Positions 33,869 to 42,362 of a stretch of DNA of 64,000 bases are shown piece by piece. Source of the DNA: Williamsia maris (GTDB taxonomy: Bacteria > Actinomycetota > Actinomycetes > Mycobacteriales > Mycobacteriaceae); NCBI RefSeq assembly GCF_024171815.1, contig NZ_JAMTCJ010000002.1, forward strand, positions 1,302,001 through 1,366,000, given 5' to 3'. Within the stretch, counting starts at the first letter, position 1. Each line of letters opens with the position of its first letter. The notes beneath the pieces were generated by a model. That model was not told the DNA's origin and made no database searches. It saw only the letters and a program-made list of their open reading frames with translations. The position numbers and the translations under genes are program-made.

Positions 33869-34714
33869 GTGAAGCTCGACATCCCCATCGGCCTGTCCAC
33901 CGCGTCGGTCTATCCGCAGAACACCGAGGCGGCGTTCCAGTACGCCAACGAGCTGGGCTACGACGGCGTCGAGCTGATGGTGTGGGGCGAACAGGTCAGT
34001 CAGGACATCGACCACGTCCACTACCTCTCCGACCGCTACGCGGTGCCGGTGCTGTCGGTGCACGCGCCGTGTCTGCTCATCTCGCAGCGGGTGTGGGGCC
34101 GGGACCCGATCGCCAAACTGGCGCGGTCGGTGAGCGCCGCGCAGGAACTCGGTGCGTCGACGGTCGTCGTCCACCCGCCGTTCCGCTGGCAACGGCGCTA
34201 CGTGAAGGGGTTCTCCGAGACCGTCGCCGAACTCGAGGCCGACAGCGGCGTCGCGGTGGCCGTGGAGAACATGTTCCCGATGCGCGCCGACCGCGTGTTC
34301 GGCAAGTACGAGCAGGCCGCCGACCGCATGCGCCGCCGCGGCGGGCCGGGGGCGGGCCTGTCGGCCTTCGGCACGTCCATCGACCCCACCGACGACGGTT
34401 TCGCGAACTACACGCTCGACCTGTCGCACACCGCCACCGCCGGTGTCGACGCGATCGCGCTCTACGAGCGGATGGGCAACCACCTCAACCACCTGCACCT
34501 GACCGACGGACTCGGTGCCGCGGTCGACGAACACCTCGTCCCCGGCGAGGGCTCCCAGCCGTGTGTCGAGATCTGTCGCCGTCTGGCCGACAGCGACTTC
34601 GCGGGCGCCGTCGTCCTCGAGGTCACCACGGGCTCGGCCCGCACCAAACCCGAGCGCAGCGAGATCCTCTCGCGGTCCCTCGCGTTCGCCCGTGAGCACC
34701 TCAAGCGGGCGTGA
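33869..34714 (+). CDS. Sugar phosphate isomerase/epimerase-like TIM barrel (Rv0498 family)
   Basis: A 281-residue AP-endonuclease-2/xylose-isomerase-like TIM barrel. Visible metal-site segments include GYDGVELMVWGE, LSVHAPCLL, VVVHPPFRWQ, VAVENMFPM, YTLDLSHTATAG, NHLNHLHLTD and VVLEVTTG. These supply the usual Glu/His/Asp ligands. Reaction unknown. The start is GTG with GGGGGG upstream. It keeps the Rv0497-Rv0498-Rv0499-proC order. Confidence 0.85.
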   Translation: MKLDIPIGLSTASVYPQNTEAAFQYANELGYDGVELMVWGEQVSQDIDHVHYLSDRYAVPVLSVHAPCLLISQRVWGRDPIAKLARSVSAAQELGASTVVVHPPFRWQRRYVKGFSETVAELEADSGVAVAVENMFPMRADRVFGKYEQAADRMRRRGGPGAGLSAFGTSIDPTDDGFANYTLDLSHTATAGVDAIALYERMGNHLNHLHLTDGLGAAVDEHLVPGEGSQPCVEICRRLADSDFAGAVVLEVTTGSARTKPERSEILSRSLAFAREHLKRA

Positions 34715-34768
34715 TCGCCGCGTGCCCCAGTCCCTGACCCCGTACGAGAAGTCGAGAAGAGGATCCCC

Positions 34769-35647
34769 GTGACGTCGGTGACCGACCTGGCCGACCTGCG
34801 CCCCGACCCCGCAGGCGACGGCCCCGATCGACGCACCTACCGCATCGACATCAGCCCGGTGTTCACCATCGGACCGAAGGTGCACGGCGGTGTCCTGCAG
34901 GTGATCTCCGCGCACGCGGCCACCCGCGCGCTGCGGGAGACCGCCCCCGACGCCGACGGTGCGAACGCCGTCGCCGATCTCGTCCCGGTGGCCATCTCGA
35001 CCGAGTACCTCGGCGCGCCCGACCCGGCCGAGGTCACCGTGCGAGCACAGGTGCGCAAACGCGGACGCCGCATCTCGGTGATGGACATCGAGATCGCGCA
35101 GGGGAGTCGCACGCTGGTCCACTCGTCGGTGTCGATGGCGCGCCTCGACCACGGCGAGCCCCGGCACGCCACGTCCGGCGCGCTCTCGGCCATGCCGGCG
35201 GAACCGCCCGCCGACGCGGTCCACGTCGACGGCTCGCCGCTGGCGTCGGTCATCAACCTCTCCGGTGCCATCGCGCTGGCCTACGACGCCGAATCGGCCC
35301 CGTTCGTGCGCGGCGAGGTCGGTGAACCGGTCCTGCGACTGTGGGCACGGCCCCACGACGTCGAACCGGACGCCTTCTTCGCCCTGCTGGCCGGCGACAT
35401 CTCGGCGCCGGTGGTGATGAACCTCGGCCTGTTCGGGTGGGCGCCGACGCTGCAGCTGACCACCTACGTCCGACGGATGCCCGCGCCCGGATGGCTGCGG
35501 GTGCAGGCGTCGTCGTCGGAGGTCGGCGCCGGGTGGTTCGAGGAGGACCACCAGATCATCGACTCCACCGGCGCGCTGGTGGCCCAGTCCCGACAACTCG
35601 CACTCATCCCGGACGACACCGCGGCGGCAACAGGAGAAAAGCAATGA
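34769..35647 (+). CDS. Thioesterase-like double-hotdog protein (Rv0499 family)
   Basis: A 292-residue protein resembling TesB-type acyl-CoA thioesterases: FTIGPKVHGGVLQVISAHAA in the first hotdog half, VRAQVRKRGRRISVMDIEIAQGSRTLVHSSVSM around residue 100, and APTLQLTTYVRR plus WLRVQASSSEVGAGWFEEDH in the second half. It should hydrolyse an acyl-CoA or simply bind acyl groups; the substrate is unknown. The GTG start is chosen from the coding pattern; a gap of 54 bases precedes it. The stop overlaps the proC ATG. Confidence 0.78.
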   Translation: MTSVTDLADLRPDPAGDGPDRRTYRIDISPVFTIGPKVHGGVLQVISAHAATRALRETAPDADGANAVADLVPVAISTEYLGAPDPAEVTVRAQVRKRGRRISVMDIEIAQGSRTLVHSSVSMARLDHGEPRHATSGALSAMPAEPPADAVHVDGSPLASVINLSGAIALAYDAESAPFVRGEVGEPVLRLWARPHDVEPDAFFALLAGDISAPVVMNLGLFGWAPTLQLTTYVRRMPAPGWLRVQASSSEVGAGWFEEDHQIIDSTGALVAQSRQLALIPDDTAAATGEKQ

Positions 35648-36495
35648 CACAGCGTGTGGCCATCATCGGCGGCGGCAAGATCGGTGAGGCCCTGCTCGCC
35701 GGGCTCATCGCGTCCGGACGCGCGACCAAGGACCTCGTCGTGGCCGAGCGCGCGTCGTCGCGTGCGCAGGAGCTGACCGAGGAGTACGGCATCCGGGTCA
35801 CCGACGTCGCCGACGCGGTGGAGGGCGCGGCCATCGTCGTGCTCGCGGTGAAGCCCGCCGACGTCGACTCGGTACTCGAGCTCGTCTCCGGCGTCGAGGA
35901 CGCCGGCGAGACCGAGCGGCTGACGGTGACCCTGGTCGCCGGGCTGCCCACCCGCAAGTACGAGAGCTCGCTGCCCGCGGGCGCACCCGTCGTCCGAGTC
36001 ATGCCCAACACCCCGATGCTCGTCAACGAGGCGATGTCGGCGGTCGCGGCCGGCCGCTACGCCACCGACGGGCACGTCGCGACCGTCGTCACGTTGCTCG
36101 AATCGGTCGGCAAGGTCGTCGTGGTGCCCGAGAGGCAGATGGATGCGGTGACGGCGTTGTCCGGGTCGGGTCCGGCGTACGCGTTCCTGATGGCCGAGGC
36201 GATGATCGACGCAGGCGTCGGGCTGGGGCTGTCGCGGCCGGTGGCGACCGAACTCGCCGGCCAGACCATCCGGGGCGCCGGCGTCCTGCTGACCGACTCC
36301 GGGCTCTCTCCGGTCGATCTGCGTGCCGCGGTGACCTCACCCGCCGGGACGACCGCCGAGGCGATCCGCCAGCTCGAGGCCAACGGGTTCCGGCACGGGT
36401 TCTACGAGGCGATGCGGGCCAACGTCGCGGCCAGCGTGGCGACCGCGGCCGCCCAGGTGGCCACCGGCGGGACCGAGCCGACCGACCGCGACTGA
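35644..36495 (+). CDS. proC: Pyrroline-5-carboxylate reductase
   Basis: A 283-residue enzyme that reduces pyrroline-5-carboxylate to proline with NAD(P)H. The Rossmann motif is VAIIGGGKIGEALL (5-18), followed by VLAVKPADV, RVMPNTPMLVNEAM and the C-terminal dimer region with SGSGPAYAFLMAEAMIDAGV and TSPAGTTAEAIRQLE. It overlaps the preceding stop by ATGA, so it ends the ppx1-to-proC transcription unit. The same order occurs at Rv0496-Rv0500. Confidence 0.95.
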   Translation: MTQRVAIIGGGKIGEALLAGLIASGRATKDLVVAERASSRAQELTEEYGIRVTDVADAVEGAAIVVLAVKPADVDSVLELVSGVEDAGETERLTVTLVAGLPTRKYESSLPAGAPVVRVMPNTPMLVNEAMSAVAAGRYATDGHVATVVTLLESVGKVVVVPERQMDAVTALSGSGPAYAFLMAEAMIDAGVGLGLSRPVATELAGQTIRGAGVLLTDSGLSPVDLRAAVTSPAGTTAEAIRQLEANGFRHGFYEAMRANVAASVATAAAQVATGGTEPTDRD

Positions 36496-36811
36496 TCTCC
36501 CCGTCCCACGACACACCGGGGCACTCGGAGCAATCCATTTCGGTGTCGTCGGGGCTCGCATACGGCCCATCTCGGACATCGGCCCGACGAATATCCAGTT
36601 CAGAGGGCTTCGTTACCGTGCGCCACGCCGACAATAGGGGCGACACGCCGAAGATATCGGTCTGCTAACCGATAAATCTCGGAATGGTTACCCACTCACG
36701 TCGCATCAACCACATCCGCCACGCTAAGCTCCCCTCAGCACGTGCGTGTCTGGTGTCCGCAGGAGGGGAAGCCTGCGGCCGCGACGCGTGCACCGGAGGT
36801 ATGTGAATTTC
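36496..36811. other. Intergenic region between proC and the excisionase-like gene
   Basis: 316 bases without a gene. ACGACACACCG (36508-36518) can pair with CGGTGTCGT (36541-36549), a possible proC terminator. TATCGGT (36655-36661) and ACCGATA (36668-36674) are perfect 7-base inverted arms with a 6-base spacer. TAAGCT (36725-36730) is a good -10, giving a leader of about 75 bases. GGAGG at 36795-36799 is the nearest ribosome site. Confidence 0.5.
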
Positions 36812-37060
36812 ATGGCGCCTGCAAACAAGCCCGGCGACCGGAACAACGCCACAGGCGGTGTTCCGATCACCAACACGGGCTCTGGTACGCAGTTCCTCAC
36901 CGTGGCCGAGGTGGCCGCACTGATGCGAGTGTCCAAAATGACCGTCTATCGACTCGTGCACAACGGCGATCTGCCCGCTGTCCGCGTCGGTCGGTCGTTT
37001 CGGGTGCACGCGAAGGCGGTCCACGACTACCTCGAGACGTCGTACTTCGACGCCGGCTGA
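36812..37060 (+). CDS. Small excisionase/MerR-like DNA-binding protein (Rv0500A type)
   Basis: An 82-residue protein with a single helix-turn-helix of the excisionase/BldC group: LTVAEVAALMRVSKMTVYRL, then a wing with LPAVRVGRSFRVHAKAVHDYL. The C-terminal end YFDAG matches Rv0500A as I remember it. Proteins of this class bind DNA directly and some control development or rRNA synthesis; the targets here are unknown. GGAGG lies 12 bases before ATG 36812 and three before an in-frame GTG at 36803, so the start is not certain. Confidence 0.85.
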   Translation: MAPANKPGDRNNATGGVPITNTGSGTQFLTVAEVAALMRVSKMTVYRLVHNGDLPAVRVGRSFRVHAKAVHDYLETSYFDAG

Positions 37061-37278
37061 GCGATCTGCAGGTGACGACCGCCGGGGTGTGATTTCACCT
37101 CAGGCGTGACGAGCGGTAACGTGGTTCTCTGTTGTGTTCGCCGGGCTCTGCGGAAATAGTCGGCATGGCGGAAGCGCACGAGTGGAGCAATCCACTCCAG
37201 TGCGCACCCCGCGGCGCGACGCGCGCTCGTTGTTCCCAGACCAGTAGGACCGTTCGGTCAGATCGTGAGGATGCCCAG

Positions 37279-37380
37279 ATGGGTTCGGTAATCAAGAAGC
37301 GCCGCAAGCGCATGTCGAAGAAGAAGCACCGCAAGTTGCTTCGTCGCACGCGAGTGCAGCGCAGGAAACTCGGTAAATGA
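37279..37380 (+). CDS. 30S ribosomal protein bS22 (Rv0500B, AURKAIP1/COX24 motif)
   Basis: A 33-residue, extremely basic peptide with [19 protein letters not shown], the AURKAIP1/COX24 motif. In mycobacteria this is the small ribosomal protein bS22, found on the 30S subunit. It has an AGGA eight bases before the ATG and is followed at once by a strong terminator. It is conserved directly behind the Rv0500A-like gene. It is easily missed by gene callers because of its size. Confidence 0.9.
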
Positions 37381-37406
37381 GTTCGTAGCAACCTGCTCCA
37401 CCAAGG

Positions 37407-37432
37407 AACCCGCCGCATGTCGGCGGGTTTTT
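37407..37432 (+). terminator. Rho-independent terminator after bS22
   Basis: Stem AACCCGCCG (37407-37415), loop CATGT, CGGCGGGTT (37421-37429), then a T run reaching 37432. It starts 26 bases after the bS22 stop and is the only hairpin with a T tract I found in the window. Confidence 0.85.
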
Positions 37433-37437
37433 CGGTT

Positions 37438-37443
37438 TATGGT
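37438..37443 (+). promoter_or_regulatory. Leaderless -10 of the galE2-like gene
   Basis: TATGGT, six bases before ATG 37450 and six bases after the terminator's T run. It rules out an in-frame ATG at 37417, which lies inside the terminator stem. Confidence 0.55.
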
Positions 37444-37449
37444 GGCGGC

Positions 37450-38499
37450 ATGACCGACGCCGCGCAGTTGCCCAAGGTGGTCCTGGTGACCGGGGCGTCG
37501 ACGTTCCTCGGCGGCTACCTGACCACCCGACTCGCGCAGAACCCGGACATCGAGCGGGTGCTCGCCGTCGATTCGCGGGTGCCGACCAAGGACATGATCC
37601 GTCGGATGGGTCGCGCCGAGTTCGTGCGCGCCGACATCCGCAGGCCCACCATCGCCAAGGTCATCGAGTCCGCGCAGGTGGACACCGTGGTGCACGCCGC
37701 GACATCGGTGATGGACACCGTCGGTCACTCGCCCGCCATCAAAGAGCTCAACGTCATCGGTGCGATGCAGGTGTGCGCGGCGGCCCAGCGGTCGCCGTCG
37801 GTGCGACGGGTGATCCTGCGCTCCACCGGGATGGTCTACGGGTCCAGCGCGGCCGATCCGGCGCACTTCTCCGAGGAGACGCGGGCCCGGGTCGATCCGA
37901 CGAGCGGCTACGGTCGCGACCTGCTCGACGTCGAGTCGTACGCCCGCGGGCTGTCGCGGCGTCGTCAGGACATCGCGGTGACCATCCTGCGTCCCACGGC
38001 CATCCTCGGCCCGAAGATATCGACCCGCATGAGCATCTACTTCTCGTCGCCGATCATCCCGGTGGTGATCGGGTACCAGCCGCGTCTGCAGTTCCTGCAC
38101 GAGGAGGACGCGCTCGCCGCGCTCGAGCACGCAACCCTGCTGGGCAAGGCGGGCACGTTCAACCTCGCGGCGGACGGGGTGGTGTCGCTGACGCAGGCGA
38201 TCCGTCGTGCCGGTCGGATCGAGCTGCCGGTGCCCGCCAACCTGTTGGGGTCGGTGGCCGGGGTGTTCCGGAACATGCGGGTGGCGACGATGCACGGCGA
38301 CCAGGCGAGCTACCTGACCTACGGGCGCGTCCTCGACACCACCCGGATGCGCACCGAGTTGGGCTTCGCGCCGCGATACACGAGCCTGGAGACCCTCGAC
38401 GACTTCATCAGCCGCAGGCCGCTGGAGCCGGTGGTCTCGGCCGCTGCGTGGCACCGTCTCGAGCGCCGGATCACCGAAACCGCACGCGCGCTCGTGTAG
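37450..38499 (+). CDS. galE2: NAD-dependent epimerase/dehydratase (Rv0501, GalE2-like)
   Basis: A 349-residue extended short-chain dehydrogenase. N-terminal VVLVTGASTFLGGYL is the TGxxGxxG-like NAD-binding motif, although TFLG replaces the usual GFIG. VVHAATSVMDT, LRSTGMVYGS and a weakened YGRDLLDVE catalytic Tyr region follow, then LRPTAILGP. Named galE2 by position (Rv0501); the sugar-nucleotide epimerase activity is not demonstrated and the catalytic YxxxK looks altered (YGRDL), so it may have another role. Confidence 0.83.
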   Translation: MTDAAQLPKVVLVTGASTFLGGYLTTRLAQNPDIERVLAVDSRVPTKDMIRRMGRAEFVRADIRRPTIAKVIESAQVDTVVHAATSVMDTVGHSPAIKELNVIGAMQVCAAAQRSPSVRRVILRSTGMVYGSSAADPAHFSEETRARVDPTSGYGRDLLDVESYARGLSRRRQDIAVTILRPTAILGPKISTRMSIYFSSPIIPVVIGYQPRLQFLHEEDALAALEHATLLGKAGTFNLAADGVVSLTQAIRRAGRIELPVPANLLGSVAGVFRNMRVATMHGDQASYLTYGRVLDTTRMRTELGFAPRYTSLETLDDFISRRPLEPVVSAAAWHRLERRITETARALV

Positions 38500-38600
38500 G
38501 GGCAGCACGCACCCCGCGTACCTTCTACACTGAACGCGGATCAGGGGTCGGCATATCGCCCGGGCACTCGTGGAATCGACGCGGAGAGGTTGTTGGGACA

Positions 38601-39815
38601 TTGGTCAAAGGCAACGGCGCGTCCGATGCTCGGACCGCCAAGGTGATCCAGCTGTACGCCTCGCCCCCCGAGGCCCCCAGTCGCGAGCAGGTCCGCCGCC
38701 GCCATCCTTCGCAGCAGAAGTCAACGGAGCGAACCGATTCCGGCATCGAACGGACTCCGACGACGCCGCGCAGGCCCCGCGCGCCCCGACCCGCGCCGCC
38801 CCGGGCCGGCCATCCCAACCCCGGCGGAGCCGGCCATCCCAACACCGATGACTTCCTCGCCGATCCGGCTGACGTCACGCCGATCAGCAAGGACATGGCG
38901 ACCCGTCTCGACGCCGCCGGTCTGCCGGTCCGGCCCACCGGGTCGCCGCTGTTCAGCCTGAGCAGTCTGCGTTCGACCCTGGCTGATTCGGTGATCGCCG
39001 GCGCCGGATATCTGCGCGAGCGGCTGACGGGCGACTACGAGGTCGACGACTTCGGCTTCGATCAGCACTTCACCGAGAACGTCTTCCTGCCCGCGATGCG
39101 GGTGTTGTTCGACAAGTGGTTCCGCGTCGAGGTCACCGGCATCGAGAACATCCCGGCCGAGGGTGGCGCGCTGCTGGTCGCCAACCACGCGGGCACGTTG
39201 CCCATCGACGCGCTGATGACGTCGGTGGCTGTCCACGACCACCACCCCCAGCATCGTTTCCTGCGGATCCTCGCCGCCGACCTCGCGTTCGAGTCGCCGT
39301 TCGTCGGACAGCTGGCCCGCCGGACCGGGTCGACCCTCGCCTGCACCGCCGACGCCGAGCGGTTGCTGCGCGGCGGCGAACTGACCGGCGTCTGGCCGGA
39401 GGGCTTCAAGGGCGTCGGCAAGCTGTACAAGGATCGCTACAAGCTGCAGCGGTTCGGTCGCGGCGGCTTCGTCACCACCGCCCTGCGTGCAGCCGTGCCG
39501 ATCGTCCCGGTGTCCATCGTGGGGTCGGAGGAGATCTACCCGATGCTCAGCGACCTCAAGCCGCTGGCGCGACTGGTCGGTCTGCCCTACATCCCGGTCA
39601 CGCCGACGTTCCCGGCACTCGGACCGCTCGGCCTGGTCCCGCTGCCGTCGAAGTGGCACATCCACTTCGGCAAGCCGATCGAGACCAGCCAGTACGACGA
39701 GCAGGCCGCCGACGACCCGATGGTCGTCTTCGACCTGACCGACCACGTCCGCGAAGAGATCCAGCAGACACTGTTCCGCATGCTCAGTCGCCGAGGGTCC
39801 GTCTACTTCGGCTAG
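38601..39815 (+). CDS. Lysophospholipid acyltransferase-like protein (Rv0502 family, PlsC domain)
   Basis: A 404-residue protein. The first 130 residues are Pro/Arg-rich and probably disordered (repeat GHPNPGGAGHPN). The PlsC-type domain is about 170-380 with GALLVANHAGTLPIDALM (catalytic His-Asp region) and GVWPEGFKGVGK (second motif). It should acylate a lipid acceptor. No ATG or GTG occurs at a sensible place; I use TTG 38601, with GGAGAGG eleven bases upstream and TACACT (38526-38531) as a possible -10. Its stop is two bases from the DUF559 cassette's left repeat. Confidence 0.8.
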   Translation: MVKGNGASDARTAKVIQLYASPPEAPSREQVRRRHPSQQKSTERTDSGIERTPTTPRRPRAPRPAPPRAGHPNPGGAGHPNTDDFLADPADVTPISKDMATRLDAAGLPVRPTGSPLFSLSSLRSTLADSVIAGAGYLRERLTGDYEVDDFGFDQHFTENVFLPAMRVLFDKWFRVEVTGIENIPAEGGALLVANHAGTLPIDALMTSVAVHDHHPQHRFLRILAADLAFESPFVGQLARRTGSTLACTADAERLLRGGELTGVWPEGFKGVGKLYKDRYKLQRFGRGGFVTTALRAAVPIVPVSIVGSEEIYPMLSDLKPLARLVGLPYIPVTPTFPALGPLGLVPLPSKWHIHFGKPIETSQYDEQAADDPMVVFDLTDHVREEIQQTLFRMLSRRGSVYFG

Positions 39816-39817
39816 TT

Positions 39818-39895
39818 CGGTCCACAAACCACGCCGCTCAGCGTCGTTGGCTGCACTGTGCGGACAACGCTCGTCAGCCGTGTGGGTTGTGGCGG
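39818..39895. repeat. Left 78-base terminal repeat of the DUF559 cassette
   Basis: Begins CGGTCCACAAACCACG and ends GTGGGTTGTGGCGG. It aligns without gaps to the reverse complement of 40751-40828, matching at 53 of 78 positions by my count, so the two copies are inverted. It is itself near-palindromic (CCACAAACCAC with GTGGGTTGTGG). It starts two bases after the upstream gene's stop and includes the last seven codons of the DUF559 gene. Confidence 0.7.
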
Positions 39896-40701
39896 GGTGA
39901 TCGGTGGCGGTTGGTTCTGACCAACTCCAGGATCACGTGCTCGGACTCGCCCCACCGGTGAACGACGTCGGTATAGGTGAATCGCACGGGAACGTAGCCG
40001 CGCCGGATCGCTTCCCGATCACGTCGTCGGTCCTCGGAGAATTTTGCCCGGCCGGTGTGAAACTCTTCGCCGTCGACTTCGACGATCAGCCGTTCGCCGA
40101 CCAGAAGATCGACCCAGCCGACACCCGAGATCTGCACCTGGGGTGTGACCGCGATGCGCCGACCACGAAGCCGCAGGCGGACCATGGTCTCGGTGCCGGA
40201 TTGCGCGCGTCGGTCGCACTTGTCGAGCAGGCGCCGAGCAGAGGTCGGCGCGTCCGACAAGGTGTCGGCGAGTTCCTGCAACGTCATCAGATGCTGGTTC
40301 AGAATCGAGTCGCACACCACGACGAGCCCCTCGTCGTCCAGGCATCGCACTGCGTGCCGGAGCGCCACCGCCACGTCGTCGACCGGCCCGGCCTCGACCT
40401 CGTATCCGCCGTGTTGTGAGCAGAACGGGCCCGGGAGTCGGCGGTTCTCGGAGTTCGCACGAACGTGGATGTTCGTGTCGTGTTCCGGCACCCATACGCC
40501 GTGCAGCCGAAGGGCCGACAGACAGCTCAGTACCCCGCCACGCGCGACCGCGGCAGCGACGGAGGGGTCGGCGAATCGCGTTGCGTACCAGCCCCGGCGG
40601 AGACGGATGAGGTCTCCCTTCGTCACCGCCGACCTCACCTGGGCCTGTGTGTGACCCCGATCGATCAGAGCCCGCCGGCTGTAGACCCCCGCATCTCTCA
40701 T
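39874..40701 (-). CDS. AbiEi-like / DUF559 putative nuclease
   Basis: A 275-residue protein. The N-terminal part (VYSRRALIDRGHTQAQVRSA, RLRRGWYAT, LSCLSALRLHGVWV) is the winged-helix type of AbiEi antitoxin-like proteins. The C-terminal part has a very-short-patch-repair-like PD-(D/E)xK core (GVGWVDLLVG, LIVEVDGEEFH) followed by RDREAIRRGYVPVRFTY, typical of DUF559. It probably cuts or nicks DNA; the target is unknown. ATG 40701 has CAGACT six bases upstream; GTG 40731 is an alternative. The gene's end lies inside the left repeat, and the right repeat stands just before its start. Confidence 0.78.
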   Translation of the reverse strand: MRDAGVYSRRALIDRGHTQAQVRSAVTKGDLIRLRRGWYATRFADPSVAAAVARGGVLSCLSALRLHGVWVPEHDTNIHVRANSENRRLPGPFCSQHGGYEVEAGPVDDVAVALRHAVRCLDDEGLVVVCDSILNQHLMTLQELADTLSDAPTSARRLLDKCDRRAQSGTETMVRLRLRGRRIAVTPQVQISGVGWVDLLVGERLIVEVDGEEFHTGRAKFSEDRRRDREAIRRGYVPVRFTYTDVVHRWGESEHVILELVRTNRHRSPRHNPHG

Positions 40702-40750
40702 CGGGTCAGTCTGCGGTTGCCGGGTGGCCACATCCCGTCAGATGTGGAGT

Positions 40751-40828
40751 CATCCACAACCCACGTCGCTGCGCCGCTATCTGTGCATGACGCAGCCGAC
40801 AGCGCTCAGCGACGTGGGTTGTGTACCG
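40751..40828. repeat. Right 78-base terminal repeat of the DUF559 cassette
   Basis: Inverted partner of 39818-39895. CACAACCCACGTCGCTG (40755-40771) and its exact complement (40808-40824) form a 17-base stem around a 36-base loop, so it can fold by itself. It ends seven bases before the serB1 stop and could end serB1 transcription. Confidence 0.75.
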
Positions 40829-40835
40829 CGCGAAG

Positions 40836-41975
40836 TCAGTCGCGGAACTTGCGGACCGCGGCGACCGCGCCGCCACCGGCGGCACCGAGCAGGACCGCGG
40901 TGGGCAGACCGATCTTCGCGGCCTTGCGGGCGGTGCGGTAGTCGCGGATCTCCCAGCCACGCACCCTGGCGACATCGCGTAGGTCGGCATCGGGGTTGAT
41001 CGCCACGGCGGTACCGCACAGCGACAGCATCGGGACATCGTTGTGGGAATCGGAGTACGCCGTACATCGCTTGAGGTTCAGCCCCTCGCGAATGGCCAAC
41101 GTGCGCACCGCGTGTGCCTTGCCGAGCCCGTGCAGGATGTCGCCGACGAGGCGGCCGGTGAACTTCCCGTCGACGCTCTCTGCGACCGTCCCGAGGGCAC
41201 CGGTCAGGCCGAGGCGGTCGGCGATGGTCTGCGCGAGTTCGACCGGCGTCGCGGTGACGAGCCAGACCTGCTGGCCGGCGTCGAGGTGCATCTGCGCGAG
41301 GGTGCGCGTACCCGGCCAGATCTTGTCGGCGATGGTCTCGTCGAAGATCTCCTCGCCGAGCCGGACGAGTTCCTCGGTGGAGCGACCGGCGATGAACGAC
41401 AGCGCCTTCTCCCGACCCGAGGCGACGTCGTCGGCGTTCTCCCGTCCGGTCACGCGGAACTTGGCCTGCGCCCAGATGAACTCGGCCATGTCGCGGTAGG
41501 AGAAATAGTCGCGGGCGGCGAGGCCGCGGGCGAAATGCACGATCGACGCGCCCTGGACCAGCGTGTTGTCGACGTCGAAGAATGCGGCCGCGGTCAGGTC
41601 CGGCGGGACGTCGGTGGGGGCGCCGGGTTCGTCGTGCTCGCCGTCGTCGAGGCGGGTGCGTTCCTGCAGCGTCGCGTAGGCGGCCTGGGCGCTGGCCTCA
41701 CCGGCCAGGGAGTGGCGGAGTTCGGCGGCGGACTGACGGAACCGGCCGACCCGACCCGATCCGGTGGAGCGACCCGCTCGCGAGGTGATCCAGTTGCTGA
41801 CGGTCCCGCCGGCGTCACGCTCGTCCGACGGATCGGAGCTCGTGTCGGGGTCGGGTCCGGCCAGGACCTCCTCGGAATCGGCGACACCACCGCTCTGTGC
41901 GGTGCCCGGGTCGACGGCGTCGTCGGTGTCGCCGTGCTCCGGGTTCGGGCCGGTCTCGCCGGGCGTATCGGTCAC
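40836..41975 (-). CDS. serB1: HAD-IB phosphatase, phosphoserine phosphatase-like
   Basis: A 379-residue protein. Residues 1-135 are acidic and probably disordered. The HAD domain (about 140-360) has motif [14 protein letters not shown], motif II in [11 protein letters not shown], and motif [14 protein letters not shown]-terminal [18 protein letters not shown] is a possible membrane anchor. SerB1-type proteins dephosphorylate phosphoserine or related phosphate esters. GTG 41975 has AGGAGG seven bases upstream, which decides the start against a longer open frame. It keeps the Rv0505c position. Confidence 0.87.
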   Translation of the reverse strand: MTDTPGETGPNPEHGDTDDAVDPGTAQSGGVADSEEVLAGPDPDTSSDPSDERDAGGTVSNWITSRAGRSTGSGRVGRFRQSAAELRHSLAGEASAQAAYATLQERTRLDDGEHDEPGAPTDVPPDLTAAAFFDVDNTLVQGASIVHFARGLAARDYFSYRDMAEFIWAQAKFRVTGRENADDVASGREKALSFIAGRSTEELVRLGEEIFDETIADKIWPGTRTLAQMHLDAGQQVWLVTATPVELAQTIADRLGLTGALGTVAESVDGKFTGRLVGDILHGLGKAHAVRTLAIREGLNLKRCTAYSDSHNDVPMLSLCGTAVAINPDADLRDVARVRGWEIRDYRTARKAAKIGLPTAVLLGAAGGGAVAAVRKFRD

Positions 41976-42072
41976 CCCATCGCCTCCTGCTCGCTCACGG
42001 CCCCAGCGTAGTCGCACGGCCAGGGCGCACCGGAGAAAAGGTGGTGTGCGGCGCGGGTGCACAATCGAATCC

Positions 42073-42333
42073 GTGGTCGTCACCCTGCTCACCCGTGCCG
42101 GATGCCCTGCGTGCGCTCGCGCGCTCGACGAGTTGCGCGGGGTGTGCGCCGGGTACGACGCGTCCCTGACCGTCGTCGACGTCGACGAGGCCGCGGCGCA
42201 CGACCCGGAGCTGCGTGCCGAGTTCGGCGACCGGCTGCCGGTGGTCCTGCTCGACGACCGCGAGCACAGCTACGGCGAGGTCGACCTGCCGCGGCTGCAC
42301 CGCGATATGACGGCCGCCACAGAGGAGGCGTGA
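42073..42333 (+). CDS. Glutaredoxin-like thioredoxin-fold protein (Rv0508 type)
   Basis: An 86-residue DUF836/glutaredoxin-like protein: strand VVTLLTRAG, redox motif CPAC (11-14), then VVDVDEAA, and RLPVVLLDD with the cis-proline typical of the fold. It may serve as a small thiol reductant, perhaps with mycothiol. The start is GTG 42073, with CACAAT seven bases upstream as a leaderless -10. It lies six bases before the Rex operator. Confidence 0.82.
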   Translation: MVVTLLTRAGCPACARALDELRGVCAGYDASLTVVDVDEAAAHDPELRAEFGDRLPVVLLDDREHSYGEVDLPRLHRDMTAATEEA

Positions 42334-42338
42334 CCCTT

Positions 42339-42356
42339 TTGTGAACGCATTCACAA
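42339..42356. promoter_or_regulatory. Rex operator (ROP)
   Basis: TTGTGAACGCATTCACAA is a perfect 7-base inverted repeat around CGCA and matches the known Rex consensus TTGTGAANNNNTTCACAA completely. Its left part overlaps a -35-like TTGTGA, 18 bases before TACGCT (42363-42368). Rex should release it at high NADH/NAD+. Confidence 0.92.
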
Positions 42357-42362
42357 GCGGTA

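Larger units (their letters stand above)
39818..40828. mobile_element. Candidate one-gene DUF559 cassette with inverted terminal repeats
   Basis: A 1,011-base unit made of one nuclease-like gene between two diverged 78-base inverted repeats. It fits exactly between the stops of two conserved convergent genes (Rv0502-like and serB1), a place where M. tuberculosis has different genes. No target-site duplication is visible. Mobility is inferred from the structure alone. Confidence 0.5.

Noticed and set aside
37417-37449. Earlier ATG for the galE2-like gene
   Set aside because: It lies within the terminator stem of bS22, upstream of the predicted transcription start.
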